Below, in pieces: positions 8,733 through 17,826 of a stretch of 53,102 nt of DNA. The notes beneath the pieces were generated by a model. It made no database searches and was not told the origin of the DNA. It saw only the letters and a program-made list of their open reading frames with translations. The translations under genes and the position numbers were made by a program. The DNA lies in the NCBI GenBank assembly GCA_021299035.1, contig JAJTGD010000026.1:1-53102 (forward strand), given 5' to 3'. Within the stretch, counting starts at the first letter, position 1. Each line of letters opens with the position of its first letter. The DNA comes from Oxalobacteraceae bacterium. Its GTDB lineage: Bacteria > Pseudomonadota > Gammaproteobacteria > Burkholderiales > Burkholderiaceae_D.

Positions 8733-8927
8733 TTACTTCTTCTCTTCTGCAGCTGGTGCGTCAGCTTTCGGTGCTTCTGCAGCAGGAGCGTCAGCCTTTG
8801 GTGCTTCTGCAGCTGGAGCTTCAGCCTTAGGTGCCTCAGCAGGTGCAGGAGCAGCAGCTTCCTCTTTCTTGCCGCAAGCGGCCAGTGCCAGTGCCAGCAG
8901 GGAAGCGATCAGCAACGATTTTTTCAT
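8733..8927 (-). CDS. Small Ala/Pro/Lys-rich repeat lipoprotein
   Basis: A 64-residue protein with a textbook lipoprotein signal: MKKSLLIASLLALALAAC with Cys18 as lipidation site. The mature part is almost only Ala, Pro, Glu, Lys and Asp: GKKEE, then three near-identical 10-residue units of the type EAPKADAPAA, then EEKK. It has no fold signature and is probably an extended, flexible chain anchored to a membrane. Similar small lipoproteins are common in betaproteobacteria but have no known function. A good promoter (9070-9099) and a 136-base leader precede it, so it is likely well expressed as a single-gene transcript. Confidence 0.85.
   Translation of the reverse strand: MKKSLLIASLLALALAACGKKEEAAAPAPAEAPKAEAPAAEAPKADAPAAEAPKADAPAAEEKK
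8746..8835 (-). repeat. Three 30-bp coding tandem repeats
   Basis: Units 8746-8775, 8776-8805 and 8806-8835 are near-identical at DNA level and encode the 10-residue repeats of the small lipoprotein. Copy number may vary between strains by slippage. Confidence 0.85.
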
Positions 8928-8974
8928 GGTTATCCTTCAGGTGAGAATGAAAAGTGATTCGAAAAGCGAGTTTA

Positions 8975-8992
8975 ATAACTACCGGTAGTTAT
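8975..8992. promoter_or_regulatory. Perfect 18-bp palindrome in lipoprotein leader
   Basis: ATAACTACCGGTAGTTAT is fully self-complementary. It lies 48-65 bases upstream of the lipoprotein start codon, inside the predicted leader. It looks like a binding site for a dimeric regulator; as RNA it would have no loop, so a hairpin role is less likely. Confidence 0.5.
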
Positions 8993-9069
8993 CGCACTTT
9001 CAGGTTGCCCTGTCGAAAAGACACTGCCTAATTGCGCACTGCCGCATCGACAAAACTTCCTAAACGGAA

Positions 9070-9099
9070 ATTATACCGGTGTTGTTGAAGGGCTTGCAA
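9070..9099 (-). promoter_or_regulatory. Sigma-70 promoter of the small lipoprotein gene
   Basis: On the minus strand, TTGCAA (9099-9094) and TATAAT (9075-9070) are separated by 18 bases. The transcript should start near 9063, giving a leader of about 136 bases before the ATG at 8927. The 230-base gap between roxA and the lipoprotein gene holds this promoter and the palindrome and nothing else I can see. Confidence 0.7.
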
Positions 9100-9158
9100 G
9101 TGATTTTGGGCGTACTTGACGTAGGTTCAGGCCATTTGCCCGCATGAAACCGTCTATC

Positions 9159-10280
9159 TCAGAGGAATCTGATCCAACCCTGCTGGTACCAGTCGTAAAG
9201 CGTCTCCACCAAGTCATCAGATCCCGCGTTGGCCGAGCCAGCTACCAATGCGCGATTATCGGCTAATCCCTGCAAAATCAGCCTATCTGCGCCACCCGCC
9301 TGCAAGGATTCACCGTTAATAAAAATATATTTGTCGCGGTACAGCATGCGGCTCTGCCGGCTTAATCGCAGTCCTTTGCTGGCTACGGCAGCACTGAAGC
9401 GCGCCAACGAGAGCGGTCGCTCAACCGGCGTAAACCAGACCGACGGTTTTGGTTCCGAGAGGTGCTCACCCAAAAAAATCACTACATCTTGAGCGCGGCC
9501 GCCGAGCTTACCCAACTGCTGGCGTGCCTGTTTCAGCATATCGTTTCCAAGCCGAGCCGGATGCGCATTCGGGGTCAGTTGACTGTCTTGGTAGCGTCCG
9601 CGCAGATCTACTTGCTCAGCCAAAAATCCCAGATAAGACTCACCGAGTTCTTGCCAAGTGGGTGCGCGGAAGCCGATTGAGTAGGTCATGCACTCGCCCT
9701 CGGCAACGCCCTCATGCGCCCACTGCGGCGGCAAGTAGAGCATGTCGCCAGGCTCCAGCAGATATTCGGTGGTCGGCGCAAAGTTGCGCAGCAACTTGAG
9801 CGGCACCCCGTCAATCAGGGAATGATCACGCTGCCGGCCGATGCGCCAGCGTCTGCAGCCCTCGGCCTGCAGCAGGAAAACATCGTACGAGTCTAGGTGA
9901 GCGCCGACGCCGCCGGTGTCGGTGGCGTAGCTGATCATCAAATCGTCCAGCCGTGCGTCGGGAATGAAGCGAAACTGGCTGAGCAAATCATCGGCGCCAT
10001 CATCATGCAAGTTCACGCCCTGAACCAGCACGGTCCATCCCTTGCGATTCGTCGGGGGCAGCGATGCCAGGGGCCCATGGCTTAGCTTCCATTGCGAACC
10101 AAAGTGTGTGATCAGCCGCGACTCAACCTCTTCGCGGGCGGTCAGCGCAAACAAAGCATCGCGCGACAGCACCGGCTTGAATCCGGGGATCGCTTGACGG
10201 ATTAGTACGGGTTTCTTCTGCCAATAGTCGCGCAAAAACTCGCGGGGTGTCAGATCGCCAAGTACGTTGTTAACTTTCAT
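9159..10280 (-). CDS. roxA: JmjC/cupin ribosomal oxygenase (50S L16 arginine hydroxylase type)
   Basis: A 373-residue 2-oxoglutarate/Fe(II) oxygenase, the same length as E. coli YcfD (RoxA), which hydroxylates an arginine of ribosomal protein uL16. The iron ligands are visible: His128-x-Asp130 in GAHLDSYDVF and His189 in PPQWAHEGV, close to H125/D127/H187 of YcfD. The core cupin is followed by a helical dimerisation region and a winged-helix C-terminus. A perfect -10 TATAAT (10292-10287, minus) lies 6 bases before the ATG with no Shine-Dalgarno, suggesting a leaderless transcript. slyD is transcribed divergently. Confidence 0.92.
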   Translation of the reverse strand: MKVNNVLGDLTPREFLRDYWQKKPVLIRQAIPGFKPVLSRDALFALTAREEVESRLITHFGSQWKLSHGPLASLPPTNRKGWTVLVQGVNLHDDGADDLLSQFRFIPDARLDDLMISYATDTGGVGAHLDSYDVFLLQAEGCRRWRIGRQRDHSLIDGVPLKLLRNFAPTTEYLLEPGDMLYLPPQWAHEGVAEGECMTYSIGFRAPTWQELGESYLGFLAEQVDLRGRYQDSQLTPNAHPARLGNDMLKQARQQLGKLGGRAQDVVIFLGEHLSEPKPSVWFTPVERPLSLARFSAAVASKGLRLSRQSRMLYRDKYIFINGESLQAGGADRLILQGLADNRALVAGSANAGSDDLVETLYDWYQQGWIRFL

Positions 10281-10344
10281 GCACCGATTATATCGGCGCT
10301 TACCAAGCTAAGGCATGGTCTGGTCGCGCCTTGGAGCGCCCCCT

Positions 10345-10350
10345 TATAAT
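10345..10350 (+). promoter_or_regulatory. -10 box of slyD
   Basis: TATAAT lies 27 bases before the slyD start codon. No convincing -35 is found at 16-18 bases upstream, so only the -10 is called. Confidence 0.5.
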
Positions 10351-10377
10351 GTACGCTGGCTTACTGAGAGGATGAGC

Positions 10378-10911
10378 ATGAACATTTCTAAGGATACGGT
10401 CGTTACGTTGCACTATAAGTTGTCCGATGCGCAGGGTAACCTGATCGAAGAGAGTAGTGAGCCGATGGTTTATCTGCACGGCGGCTATAACAACACGCTG
10501 CCGAAGATTGAAGAAGCGCTGGAAGGCAAGGCTGTCGGCGAGCACATCTCGGTACAGGTAGAACCGGCCGATGGTTTTGGTGAATATGACGCCGATTTGG
10601 TCAAGGTCGAGCCGCGCACTTTGTTTCCGGCAGAGCTTGAGGTTGGCATGCAGTTCGAAGGCTCGCCAGATGATGTGCCGAATGCAGAAATGCGTCTGTT
10701 CACCGTGACAGACATTGCTGATGGCAAAGTCGTATTGGATGGTAATCATCCACTCGCAGGCATGGCACTACGCTTTGCTTTGAATGTGGTTGAGGTACGC
10801 AAAGCCGCCGAAGAAGAAATCGCCCACGGCCATGTACACGGTCCGCACGGTCATCATCACCATGACGATGATGATGATGGCGATCAATTCCGCAGCATAC
10901 AGTTGCAATAA
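10378..10911 (+). CDS. slyD: FKBP-type peptidyl-prolyl isomerase SlyD
   Basis: With the ATG at 10378 (GAGAGG six bases upstream) the protein has 177 residues. It combines a split FKBP domain (MNISKDTVVTLHYKLSDAQG, later NHPLAGMALRF) with the inserted chaperone flap (about 70-130). The C-terminus is His-rich (HGHVHGPHGHHHH) and then Asp-rich, the metal-binding tail that in E. coli SlyD binds Ni(II) and helps hydrogenase maturation. It acts in the cytoplasm as prolyl isomerase and folding helper. It converges with mutS; the stop codons of both genes lie in the arms of one hairpin. Confidence 0.95.
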   Translation: MNISKDTVVTLHYKLSDAQGNLIEESSEPMVYLHGGYNNTLPKIEEALEGKAVGEHISVQVEPADGFGEYDADLVKVEPRTLFPAELEVGMQFEGSPDDVPNAEMRLFTVTDIADGKVVLDGNHPLAGMALRFALNVVEVRKAAEEEIAHGHVHGPHGHHHHDDDDDGDQFRSIQLQ

Positions 10912-10949
10912 GCCAGTGCCGCGCCGCGTGACGCGGTAGCGGCTTATTG
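10906..10949. terminator. Shared hairpin containing slyD and mutS stop codons
   Basis: CAATAAGCC (10906-10914) pairs perfectly with GGCTTATTG (10941-10949), and inside it CCGCG-TGA-CGCGG (10924-10936) forms a second stem. The slyD TAA is in the left arm and the mutS stop (as TTA on plus) is in the right arm. There is no long U-tract, so termination may be partly Rho- or convergence-dependent. Confidence 0.6.
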
Positions 10950-13622
10950 ATCGGCGTTTGAATCGTCGGCGAGACGTTTTAGCCGATAGAGTGCGTCGAG
11001 TGCATCGCGCGGACTGAGTTGATCAGGGTCGATCTCGGCTAGCGCGTTGAGTAGCATGTCATTCGGCTGAGTCTCATCAGGCATGACGCTGCTCGCTGGC
11101 GAATCAGGTTCCGGCGCGGATACTATGGATTCCATCGAGAACAGATCGAACTGCCCCTCGGATCGCGTCGACTGTGCCTCGAGTAACGCGAGGTGCCGAC
11201 GCGCTGCCCGAATCACTGTGGTTGGTACGCCTGCCAACTGCGCTACCTGCAGACCATAGCTTTGCGACGCCGGGCCTTCTTGTACTGCGTGTAGAAACAC
11301 GATGCGGTCTTTATGTTCAACCGCTGACAAATGCACATTGGCACAGTCCAGATGTCGCTGAGGTAGTTGCGTCAGTTCGAAATAATGCGTTGCAAAGAGT
11401 GTGAAGCAGCGCGTCTCCTGCAATAGCGCGGTTGCGATCGCCCATGCAAGAGCCAGCCCATCAAAGGTTGATGTGCCGCGGCCGACCTCATCCATCAGCA
11501 CCAGTGATCGCTCGCTGGCGCCATTCAGGATGGCAGCAGATTCCATCATCTCGACCATAAAGGTGGAATGACCACTGGCGAGATCATCGGCGGCACCAAT
11601 GCGCGTAAAAATTCGGTCGATGGGGCCAATACGTGCCTCGAGTGCTGGCACATAGCTACCCATGTAAGCGAGCAATGTAATCAGTGCTAGTTGCCGCATA
11701 TAGGTTGATTTGCCACCCATATTCGGACCCGTGATGAGCAGTAGTCGTCGACCTGTCGTCAGCTGACAATCGTTGGCAATAAAGCGCTCTATCACCGTCT
11801 CGACGACCGGATGGCGCCCTTGCGCGATGTGAATGCCGGCCTGTTCTACCAACTGCGGTTTGCACCATTGATGGCGCGCTGCATGTGTGGCTAGCGACAC
11901 CAACACATCAAGCAGCGATACCGCTTGCGCGACACGCTGTAATTCGCTGATGTGCACTGCCAAGGCTTGCAAGACTTCGTCGTACAGAAGCTTTTCGCGA
12001 GTGAGGGCGCGATCTTGTGCCGACAAAGCTTTGTCTTCGAAGGCTTTCAGTTCCGGCGTGATATAGCGCTCGGCATTTTTGAGTGTTTGACGGCGGCGGT
12101 AATCGTCGGGAACCTTCGCCACCTGACCATGCGTGACCTCGATATAGAAGCCGTGCACCTTGTTGTATTCCACCCGCAGGTTGGTAATGCCTGTGCGTTC
12201 ACGTTCGCGCGTCTCCAGATCAACCAAAAACTGGCCGGCGTTTTCGGAGAGGCCGCGTAATTCATCAAGCTCGGTATCGTATCCCTGCGCGATCACGCCA
12301 CCGTCCCGAATCATCGCCGCTGGCTCTGGCGCAATCGCACGTTCAAGCAATGCTAGCGATCCATCGGGCGTTGCGAGTGATGTGCGCGTTTGGTCGATCA
12401 GGCCAGGAATCGCCAGCGAAGTCGCTGCGCTTAACGCTTGCTGTAATGCGGGGAGTTGTTGCAAGCCACCGCGCAGTGCTGACAGGTCTCTTGGGCGCGC
12501 TGAGAGCAGGGCGATGCGCGTGCTGATGCGCTCGATGTCAGGCACGCTGGTCAGCAGCTCGGTCAGCGTCTCCGAGACGTTTGCTTGAATCAAGAATTCG
12601 ATGGCACTGTGGCGCGACTGCGCGGTGGTCTGATCGCGTGGCGCATGATGCAGCCAATGACGCAGCAAGCGCGATCCCATCGCCGTGCGGCAGTGATCCA
12701 ATAACGAGAACAAGGTCGGCGAGGCGGTGTCACTACCCCGCAAGGGCTCAGTCAGCTCCAGATTGCGTCGAGTCGCCGCATCGATACCAATGAACTCATC
12801 TTCGCGTTCCACCTGCAAGCTTGTGACATGCTTTAACTGCTTGCCTTGAGTGTTGCGTGCGTAAAGCAGCAGCGCGCCGGCGGCGCCAATCGCTGCCTCC
12901 AGCGCATCCGCGCCATAGCCCGCCAGCGTGACCACGCCGAGTTGCTCACACAATGCTTTGCGTGCGGCAGGAATTTCGAAATGCCAATCGGCGACTTGGG
13001 TCGGACGCGGATGATTGAATTGATTCAGCAGGTCGGCGGTACGCGTATCCACCAAAATCTCTGCGGGTGCGATACGCTCAAGTTCATGCCGTAGCCGAGA
13101 AGGCAGATTGCGCTCATCCATCGCCAGCTCGGTAAGCCGCAGACGCCCGCTGGACAGGGACAGCCATGCCAATCCCAACACAACACCTTTCCGGTGCTGG
13201 AACACATTCAGCGCAAGCAGAGGGCGCTCGGTTTTTTCGGGTAACAGCTCGGCATCGGTCAGTGTGCCGGGGGTGACAATGCGCTGTACCTTTCGTTCGA
13301 CAGGGCCTTTGCTAGTAGCAGGATCGCCGATTTGCTCACAGATCGCGACCGACTCGCCGAGCTTCACCAGCTTGGCAAGGTATTGATCGGCCGCGTGGTA
13401 AGGCACACCGGCCATCTTGATCGCTTGCCCGGCCGATGCACCGCGTTGCGTTAGCGTGATGCCGAGTAGACGCGCAGCACGCTCGGCATCTTCAAAGAAC
13501 AACTCATAGAAATCGCCCATCCGGTAGAACAGCATCAGGTCCGGGTAGTCGGCCTTGATGCGCAGATACTGCTGCATCATCGGCGTGTGCTTGTCGGCAC
13601 TGATCCGGTCGGAGGCATTCAT
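10944..13622 (-). CDS. mutS: DNA mismatch repair protein MutS
   Basis: An 892-residue MutS1 protein (E. coli 853). The mismatch-reading Phe-x-Glu motif is in GDFYE (Phe38, Glu40). The ATPase has the Walker A motif GPNMGGKS at 632-639 and the MutS signature [18 protein letters not shown] further on. All usual regions are present: N-terminal mismatch domain, connector, core/lever, clamp, ATPase and a C-terminal tail for dimer-tetramer contact. It recognises mispairs and small loops and recruits MutL. It stands alone on the minus strand, with the rhlE terminator just upstream. Confidence 0.98.
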   Translation of the reverse strand: MNASDRISADKHTPMMQQYLRIKADYPDLMLFYRMGDFYELFFEDAERAARLLGITLTQRGASAGQAIKMAGVPYHAADQYLAKLVKLGESVAICEQIGDPATSKGPVERKVQRIVTPGTLTDAELLPEKTERPLLALNVFQHRKGVVLGLAWLSLSSGRLRLTELAMDERNLPSRLRHELERIAPAEILVDTRTADLLNQFNHPRPTQVADWHFEIPAARKALCEQLGVVTLAGYGADALEAAIGAAGALLLYARNTQGKQLKHVTSLQVEREDEFIGIDAATRRNLELTEPLRGSDTASPTLFSLLDHCRTAMGSRLLRHWLHHAPRDQTTAQSRHSAIEFLIQANVSETLTELLTSVPDIERISTRIALLSARPRDLSALRGGLQQLPALQQALSAATSLAIPGLIDQTRTSLATPDGSLALLERAIAPEPAAMIRDGGVIAQGYDTELDELRGLSENAGQFLVDLETRERERTGITNLRVEYNKVHGFYIEVTHGQVAKVPDDYRRRQTLKNAERYITPELKAFEDKALSAQDRALTREKLLYDEVLQALAVHISELQRVAQAVSLLDVLVSLATHAARHQWCKPQLVEQAGIHIAQGRHPVVETVIERFIANDCQLTTGRRLLLITGPNMGGKSTYMRQLALITLLAYMGSYVPALEARIGPIDRIFTRIGAADDLASGHSTFMVEMMESAAILNGASERSLVLMDEVGRGTSTFDGLALAWAIATALLQETRCFTLFATHYFELTQLPQRHLDCANVHLSAVEHKDRIVFLHAVQEGPASQSYGLQVAQLAGVPTTVIRAARRHLALLEAQSTRSEGQFDLFSMESIVSAPEPDSPASSVMPDETQPNDMLLNALAEIDPDQLSPRDALDALYRLKRLADDSNADQ

Positions 13623-13637
13623 AAATTCAGCATCAAG

Positions 13638-13672
13638 AAAAGAACAGGCCGATCGATGGTCGGCCTGTTCTT
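13638..13672 (-). terminator. Intrinsic terminator of rhlE
   Basis: A perfect 13-bp stem, AAGAACAGGCCGA (13640-13652) with TCGGCCTGTTCTT (13660-13672), has a 7-base loop. On the minus strand it is followed by a U-rich run (TTTTCTTG), about 60 bases after the rhlE stop. Confidence 0.85.
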
Positions 13673-13728
13673 GGGCATGTTAGCCGTACAATTTAGCACA
13701 GCCCGCACGCTAATTTCGTGAGAATGAC

Positions 13729-15066
13729 TTAGCGCTCGCCGCTACGCTGCTTGCGGCTCTGCGAATTGGCAGCTGAGCGATTCATTAGCGCCGAGCCGCG
13801 TTGAGCGGGTCGAGGCCCACCGGCGGCAGGCCGTGGTGCTGTAGCTGCCTTATTGGGCTGATTGCTACGCGGAGAATTGTTGCGCCGAGCGCCGGGCTGA
13901 CTGCGCAGCTGTATGGGTTGAGGTTTGGCGCTGGGATCCGGCTCGAAGCCCGCGATCACCTCGCGTGGAATCTCGCGCTTGATGAAGCGCTCGATATCGC
14001 GCAACAGGTCACGCTCATCGACGCACACCAACGATACAGCTTCGCCGGTAGCGCCCGCGCGGCCGGTGCGGCCGATGCGGTGCACATAGTCTTCAGGTAC
14101 GTTCGGCAGATCGAAATTAACCACATACGGTAACTGGTCGATATCAATCCCACGCGCTGCGATATCAGTAGCCACCAAGGCCTGCAGCTTGCCGCTCTTG
14201 AATTCGGATAAAGCGCGTGTCCGTGCTGCCTGGCTCTTATTGCCGTGGATCGCCATGGCGCTAATGCCCGATTTGCCAAGCTGCTCGGCGAGTCGGTTCG
14301 CACCATGTTTGGTACGTGTGAAGACCAGCACCTGAAACCAGTTATGTTCAGTGATCAGGTGAGCAAGTAGTTGATGCTTCTTGTCGCGATCGACCGGGTG
14401 AATTTTCTGCCCAATGACTTCGACAGTCGAGTTGCGGCGTGCCACCTCAATCGTTTGCGGCTGATTCAGCAAGCTATCGGCGAGTGCTTTGATCTCATCG
14501 GCAAACGTCGCCGAGAACAGCAGATTTTGTCGCTTCGGCGGCAGGGCGGCCAGCACCTTGCGGATGTCGCGGATGAAGCCCATATCCAGCATACGATCGG
14601 CCTCATCCAGCACCAGAATTTCTACTGCTGACAGGTTAAGGGCTCCTTGCTGCATCAGATCAAGCAGTCGGCCCGGTGTGGCCACCAGAATGTCTACGCC
14701 ACGCGAGAGCTTCTGGATTTGCGGGTTGATATTCACGCCGCCAAACACCACCTCAGACGATAGCTTCAAGTATTTGCCATAGGTGACAACACTCTCGTTA
14801 ACTTGTGCGGCGAGTTCGCGGGTTGGTGCGAGCACCAATGCGCGTATATGTCGCGGTGCGGGGCGTTTGCCACCGTTAAGACGTTGCAGCATCGGCAGCG
14901 TGAAGCCGGCTGTTTTGCCGGTGCCGGTCTGAGCGCCAGCGAGCAGATCCCCACCTTTGAGTACAGCAGGGATCGCTTGCGCTTGGATAGGGGTAGGTTG
15001 GGTGTAGCCGTGTTCTGTGACGGCGCGCACAAGTGGTTCGGCCAAGCCGAGTTCAGCAAAAGACAT
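13729..15066 (-). CDS. rhlE: DEAD-box RNA helicase, RhlE type
   Basis: A 445-residue DEAD-box helicase that unwinds RNA in ribosome assembly or mRNA turnover. Motifs in order: Q-motif in [21 protein letters not shown] (I), PTRELA (Ia), [11 protein letters not shown] (II), SATF (III), ARGIDI (V) and [10 protein letters not shown] (VI). The C-terminal 70 residues are basic, Arg/Pro/Asn/Ala-rich and disordered, as in RhlE and RhlB relatives, and probably bind RNA. The ATG at 15066 (MSFAELGL) is preferred over a TTG ten codons upstream. RhlE rather than SrmB or DbpA is judged from the start and tail; moderate certainty. Confidence 0.9.
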   Translation of the reverse strand: MSFAELGLAEPLVRAVTEHGYTQPTPIQAQAIPAVLKGGDLLAGAQTGTGKTAGFTLPMLQRLNGGKRPAPRHIRALVLAPTRELAAQVNESVVTYGKYLKLSSEVVFGGVNINPQIQKLSRGVDILVATPGRLLDLMQQGALNLSAVEILVLDEADRMLDMGFIRDIRKVLAALPPKRQNLLFSATFADEIKALADSLLNQPQTIEVARRNSTVEVIGQKIHPVDRDKKHQLLAHLITEHNWFQVLVFTRTKHGANRLAEQLGKSGISAMAIHGNKSQAARTRALSEFKSGKLQALVATDIAARGIDIDQLPYVVNFDLPNVPEDYVHRIGRTGRAGATGEAVSLVCVDERDLLRDIERFIKREIPREVIAGFEPDPSAKPQPIQLRSQPGARRNNSPRSNQPNKAATAPRPAAGGPRPAQRGSALMNRSAANSQSRKQRSGER

Positions 15067-15247
15067 AGGAAATGAAAATAGTCGAACCGCCGCCAAGATA
15101 GGCGCCAGTCAAGGGCTCGAGGGGATAAATCGGAGGGGCGGCAAGGAGACTGGAACTGTCGCCGCGGCCGCATTGTAACAGCTAAGGTCCTATCTCGTTA
15201 AGCCTCTGCTATTGTTGGGTGCCCTTGCTGTACGTCGTGACCGTCTT

Positions 15248-16039
15248 TTATGCAAAGGGTGATAGCACTGCGAGCATCTGCGCAAACACCTTGGGTGATG
15301 CGGCAATCACATCGCCAGTGTCGAAATAATCGGTTTCGCCGGAGAAGCCGGTGACGATGCCACCCGCCTCACTGACCAGTAGTGCACCGGCGGCCATATC
15401 CCAAGGTTTCAGTTTCTTCTCGAAAAATCCGTCGAGGCGACCCGCTGCAACGTAGGCCAGATCAAGTGCAGCCGACCCGGGGCGACGCAGGCCGGCGGAT
15501 TTTTCAGTCATGAGTTTGAACATCTTCAAATACGCATCCAAACCAGAGAGGTCACTGTACGGGAAACCGGTACCGATGAGCGCGTCAGCAAGTTTGTCGC
15601 GCTTGGCCACCCGGATGCGCTTGTTATTCATGAAGGCGCCATCGCCCTTGCTGGCGGTGAATAGCTCATTACGATTTGGGTCGTAGATAACGGCTTGTGT
15701 GATCTGGCCACGCTGCCTGAGCGCGATGGAGACCGCATACTGCGGAAAGCCGTGGATGAAGTTGGTGGTGCCGTCGAGCGGATCAATGATCCAGACGTTT
15801 TCGGCGTTACTCTCCGCCGCTTTCGAGACACCGGACTCTTCAGCAATGAAGCCATGATCTGGGTAGGCTTGCTGCAACACCTCAATGATGGCTTGCTCGG
15901 CCGCCTGATCGACTTCGCTGACGAAATCGTTCGGCCCCTTGCGCGTGACACGTACCTGATCGAGATCGAATGAGGCACGGTTGATGATGGTGGCGGCACG
16001 ACGCGCGGCTTTCACCGCGGTGTTGAGCATGGGTTGCAT
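15248..16039 (-). CDS. suhB: Inositol-1-monophosphatase family protein SuhB
   Basis: A 263-residue Mg-dependent phosphatase. Metal ligands: Glu67/Glu68 in AEESG, Asp86 and Asp89 in [12 protein letters not shown], and the later Asp in PWDMAAG. In E. coli SuhB is also a Nus factor in rRNA transcription antitermination, and the same double role is plausible here. It is divergent from trmJ, with 79 bases between the start codons. In gammaproteobacteria suhB and trmJ are also neighbours in divergent orientation, which supports both names. Confidence 0.93.
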   Translation of the reverse strand: MQPMLNTAVKAARRAATIINRASFDLDQVRVTRKGPNDFVSEVDQAAEQAIIEVLQQAYPDHGFIAEESGVSKAAESNAENVWIIDPLDGTTNFIHGFPQYAVSIALRQRGQITQAVIYDPNRNELFTASKGDGAFMNNKRIRVAKRDKLADALIGTGFPYSDLSGLDAYLKMFKLMTEKSAGLRRPGSAALDLAYVAAGRLDGFFEKKLKPWDMAAGALLVSEAGGIVTGFSGETDYFDTGDVIAASPKVFAQMLAVLSPFA

Positions 16040-16118
16040 GGTGGTTCCGTTAGAATCCGGCGTCAGAGAAAAGGAGCAGCGATGCGCACTATTGTAAATG
16101 AAGTCAACTTAAGCCCCG

Positions 16119-16871
16119 ATGGCGAATACTTTCGAGCGTATCCGTTTTGTGCTGGTCGAGACCAGTCACCCCGGAAATGTCGGCTCTACCGCGCGCGCGA
16201 TGAAAACCATGGGGTTTTCCGATTTGGTGTTGGTGAATCCGCGCGACTCTGATGCCCTGGGGCATAGTGAGGCGATCGCGCTTGCCAGCGGCGCTGCGGA
16301 TGTGCTTGCTGCCGCGCGTATTGTTCCAACGCTTGACGAGGCGCTGGCGGGTTGTAACTTTAGCGTCGCGCTGTCCGCGCGCCCGCGCGAGTTTTCGCCG
16401 CCCTTATTCGAGCCGCGTCAAATGGCAGAGCACCTCGCTGCAGACACTTCATTGAGGACGGCGCTGGTATTCGGTAGTGAGCGTTACGGCCTGTCGAATG
16501 AGCAGGTGAGCAAATGCAGCGCGCTGGTCAGCGTACCCGCCAACCCGGACTACTCATCGCTGAATTTATCGCAGGCGGTTCAAGTGCTCGCCTATGAGTG
16601 CCGTATGGCCGCACTCGGTGATATTCGCAGTGATAGCACCATCGGATTTCGCGGTGAGCGAGCCAGTGCAGAACAGGTTGAAGGCATGTTCACGCATCTT
16701 GAAAAAGCCTTAGTCGAGATTGATTTCTTGGATGCGGATAATCCCAAGAAGCTGATGCCGCGTCTGCGCAGGTTATTCGCGCGGGCTCAGCTGGAGACTG
16801 AGGAGGTGAATATCCTGCGCGGGATTGCGACGCAGTTGATTTCCAAGCGTCAGAGAATACGAAGAGACTGA
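16119..16871 (+). CDS. trmJ: tRNA (cytidine/uridine-2'-O-)-methyltransferase TrmJ
   Basis: A 250-residue SPOUT-class methyltransferase that 2'-O-methylates position 32 of several tRNAs. The N-terminal half has the family start FERIRFVLVETSHPGNVGSTARAMK split into recognisable blocks (ETSHPGNVGS, ARAMKTMGF). The SAM knot motifs are ALVFGSERYGLS and SSLNLSQAVQVLAYE. The C-terminal helical extension (about 175-250) is the usual dimer/tRNA region. A start at ATG 16119 gives the expected length. It is divergent from suhB. Confidence 0.95.
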   Translation: MANTFERIRFVLVETSHPGNVGSTARAMKTMGFSDLVLVNPRDSDALGHSEAIALASGAADVLAAARIVPTLDEALAGCNFSVALSARPREFSPPLFEPRQMAEHLAADTSLRTALVFGSERYGLSNEQVSKCSALVSVPANPDYSSLNLSQAVQVLAYECRMAALGDIRSDSTIGFRGERASAEQVEGMFTHLEKALVEIDFLDADNPKKLMPRLRRLFARAQLETEEVNILRGIATQLISKRQRIRRD

Positions 16872-16946
16872 AGTCGCTTGATCTCTCAGCCGTTTGGCAT
16901 CCAGCATGCCGCTTGGCCAAACGCGACTTGGGTCAACGCTAACTCG

Positions 16947-17615
16947 TTAACCCCACGCCCGCAGTAGTCCGACCGCCAAACCTTCCAGCGCAAACTCATG
17001 CCGACCAGGCTCGACGCGAATCATCTCGAAATCCGGGTTTTCAGGCAGTAGTTCGATAGCGCTGCCATTACGACGAAAACGTTTAACGGTGACCTCATCA
17101 TCCACCCGAGCGACAACGATCTGGCCATCGCGCGCAGACTCCGCTTTCTTGACCGCGAGCAGATCGCCATCCAGGATGCCAGCGTCGCGCATCGACATGC
17201 CGCGCACTTTCAACAAGTAGTCAGGGCGTGCGGTGAAAAGCGCCGGGTCGACGTTGTAGTTGGCGGTCACATGCTCCTGCGCCAAGATGGGGGAGCCTGC
17301 CGCAACCCGACCCACCAATGGCAATGAAAACTGCGCCAGATCTGGGTGGGGTAGGGACATTTGACCGATACCGAATCGGGACAAACGAGCGCCATCTGCC
17401 AGCCGCTCCAGCAGGCGAATGCCGCGCGATGCGCCCGGTGTGATCTCGATGGCCCCCTTGCGGGCAAGTGCCTGCAGGTGTTCCTCAGCCGCATTCGCAG
17501 ACCGGAAACCCAATGTTTGTGCGATCTCGGCACGGGTGGGGGGGAAGCCGGTGTTCTCGATCGCTTCGCGGATAAGCACGAGGATCTGTTCTTGCCTGGC
17601 GGTGAGTTTATTCAT
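16947..17615 (-). CDS. lexA: SOS regulator LexA
   Basis: A 222-residue LexA repressor/protease. The winged helix (about 1-70, [15 protein letters not shown]) is followed by the self-cleavage site Ala106-Gly107 in VAAGSP and the catalytic Ser141 (GMSMRD) and Lys178 (VTVKRF). These lie exactly 22 residues later than in E. coli (A84-G85, S119, K156), so the linker carries a 22-residue insertion. The ATG at 17615 is chosen over a TTG two codons upstream. A perfect LexA box is 35 bases upstream, showing autoregulation. RecA-stimulated cleavage relieves repression after DNA damage. Confidence 0.97.
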   Translation of the reverse strand: MNKLTARQEQILVLIREAIENTGFPPTRAEIAQTLGFRSANAAEEHLQALARKGAIEITPGASRGIRLLERLADGARLSRFGIGQMSLPHPDLAQFSLPLVGRVAAGSPILAQEHVTANYNVDPALFTARPDYLLKVRGMSMRDAGILDGDLLAVKKAESARDGQIVVARVDDEVTVKRFRRNGSAIELLPENPDFEMIRVEPGRHEFALEGLAVGLLRAWG

Positions 17616-17649
17616 TGACAACCTTTGCGGTGCTGGTTGAATACACAGC

Positions 17650-17665
17650 CTGTAGTTTTATACAG
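17650..17665. promoter_or_regulatory. LexA (SOS) box upstream of lexA
   Basis: CTGTAGTTTTATACAG matches the consensus CTGT-N8-ACAG exactly. It is centred about 42 bases before the lexA start codon. Confidence 0.93.
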
Positions 17666-17721
17666 CGCTCACAAAATTGCAAGCTTTTTGTGCGGAGAAG
17701 TCCGCTAACCCGCTGTCTCGA

Positions 17722-17750
17722 TTGAGTTTTCGTCAGGAAAGGGTTATCAT
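17722..17750 (+). promoter_or_regulatory. Sigma-70 promoter of the rpsF operon
   Basis: TTGAGT (17722-17727) and TATCAT (17745-17750) are separated by the ideal 17 bases. Transcription should start near 17757, giving a leader of about 70 bases before rpsF. Confidence 0.7.
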
Positions 17751-17766
17751 CTTGGGCTTTCCTCTT

Positions 17767-17794
17767 CCCACACTCGTCCTGACGCCGGGGTGGG
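17767..17794 (+). promoter_or_regulatory. Possible S6:S18-binding leader hairpin
   Basis: CCCAC (17767-17771) pairs with GTGGG (17790-17794), an inner CGT/ACG stem closes the loop, and the 3' side of the internal bulge contains CCG (17785-17787). The known S6:S18 autoregulatory motif in rpsF leaders is a hairpin with a conserved CCG in a bulge. Position (about 33 bases before rpsF) and shape fit, but no alignment was done. Confidence 0.4.
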
Positions 17795-17826
17795 CGATTT
17801 TTACAATCCGACCACAAGGAGATTCA

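Noticed and set aside
8710-8988. Plus-strand Ala/Ser/Gly-rich and Cys-rich open frames over the lipoprotein gene
   Set aside because: They are mirror frames of the repetitive minus-strand lipoprotein, which has a clear signal peptide and promoter.
10840-10890. CAC/GAT triplet run as a mobile or microsatellite element
   Set aside because: It encodes the His-rich and Asp-rich metal tail normal for SlyD.
15060-15096. TTG start adding ten residues to rhlE
   Set aside because: The MSFAELGL start at ATG 15066 matches the family, and the extra residues are not typical.
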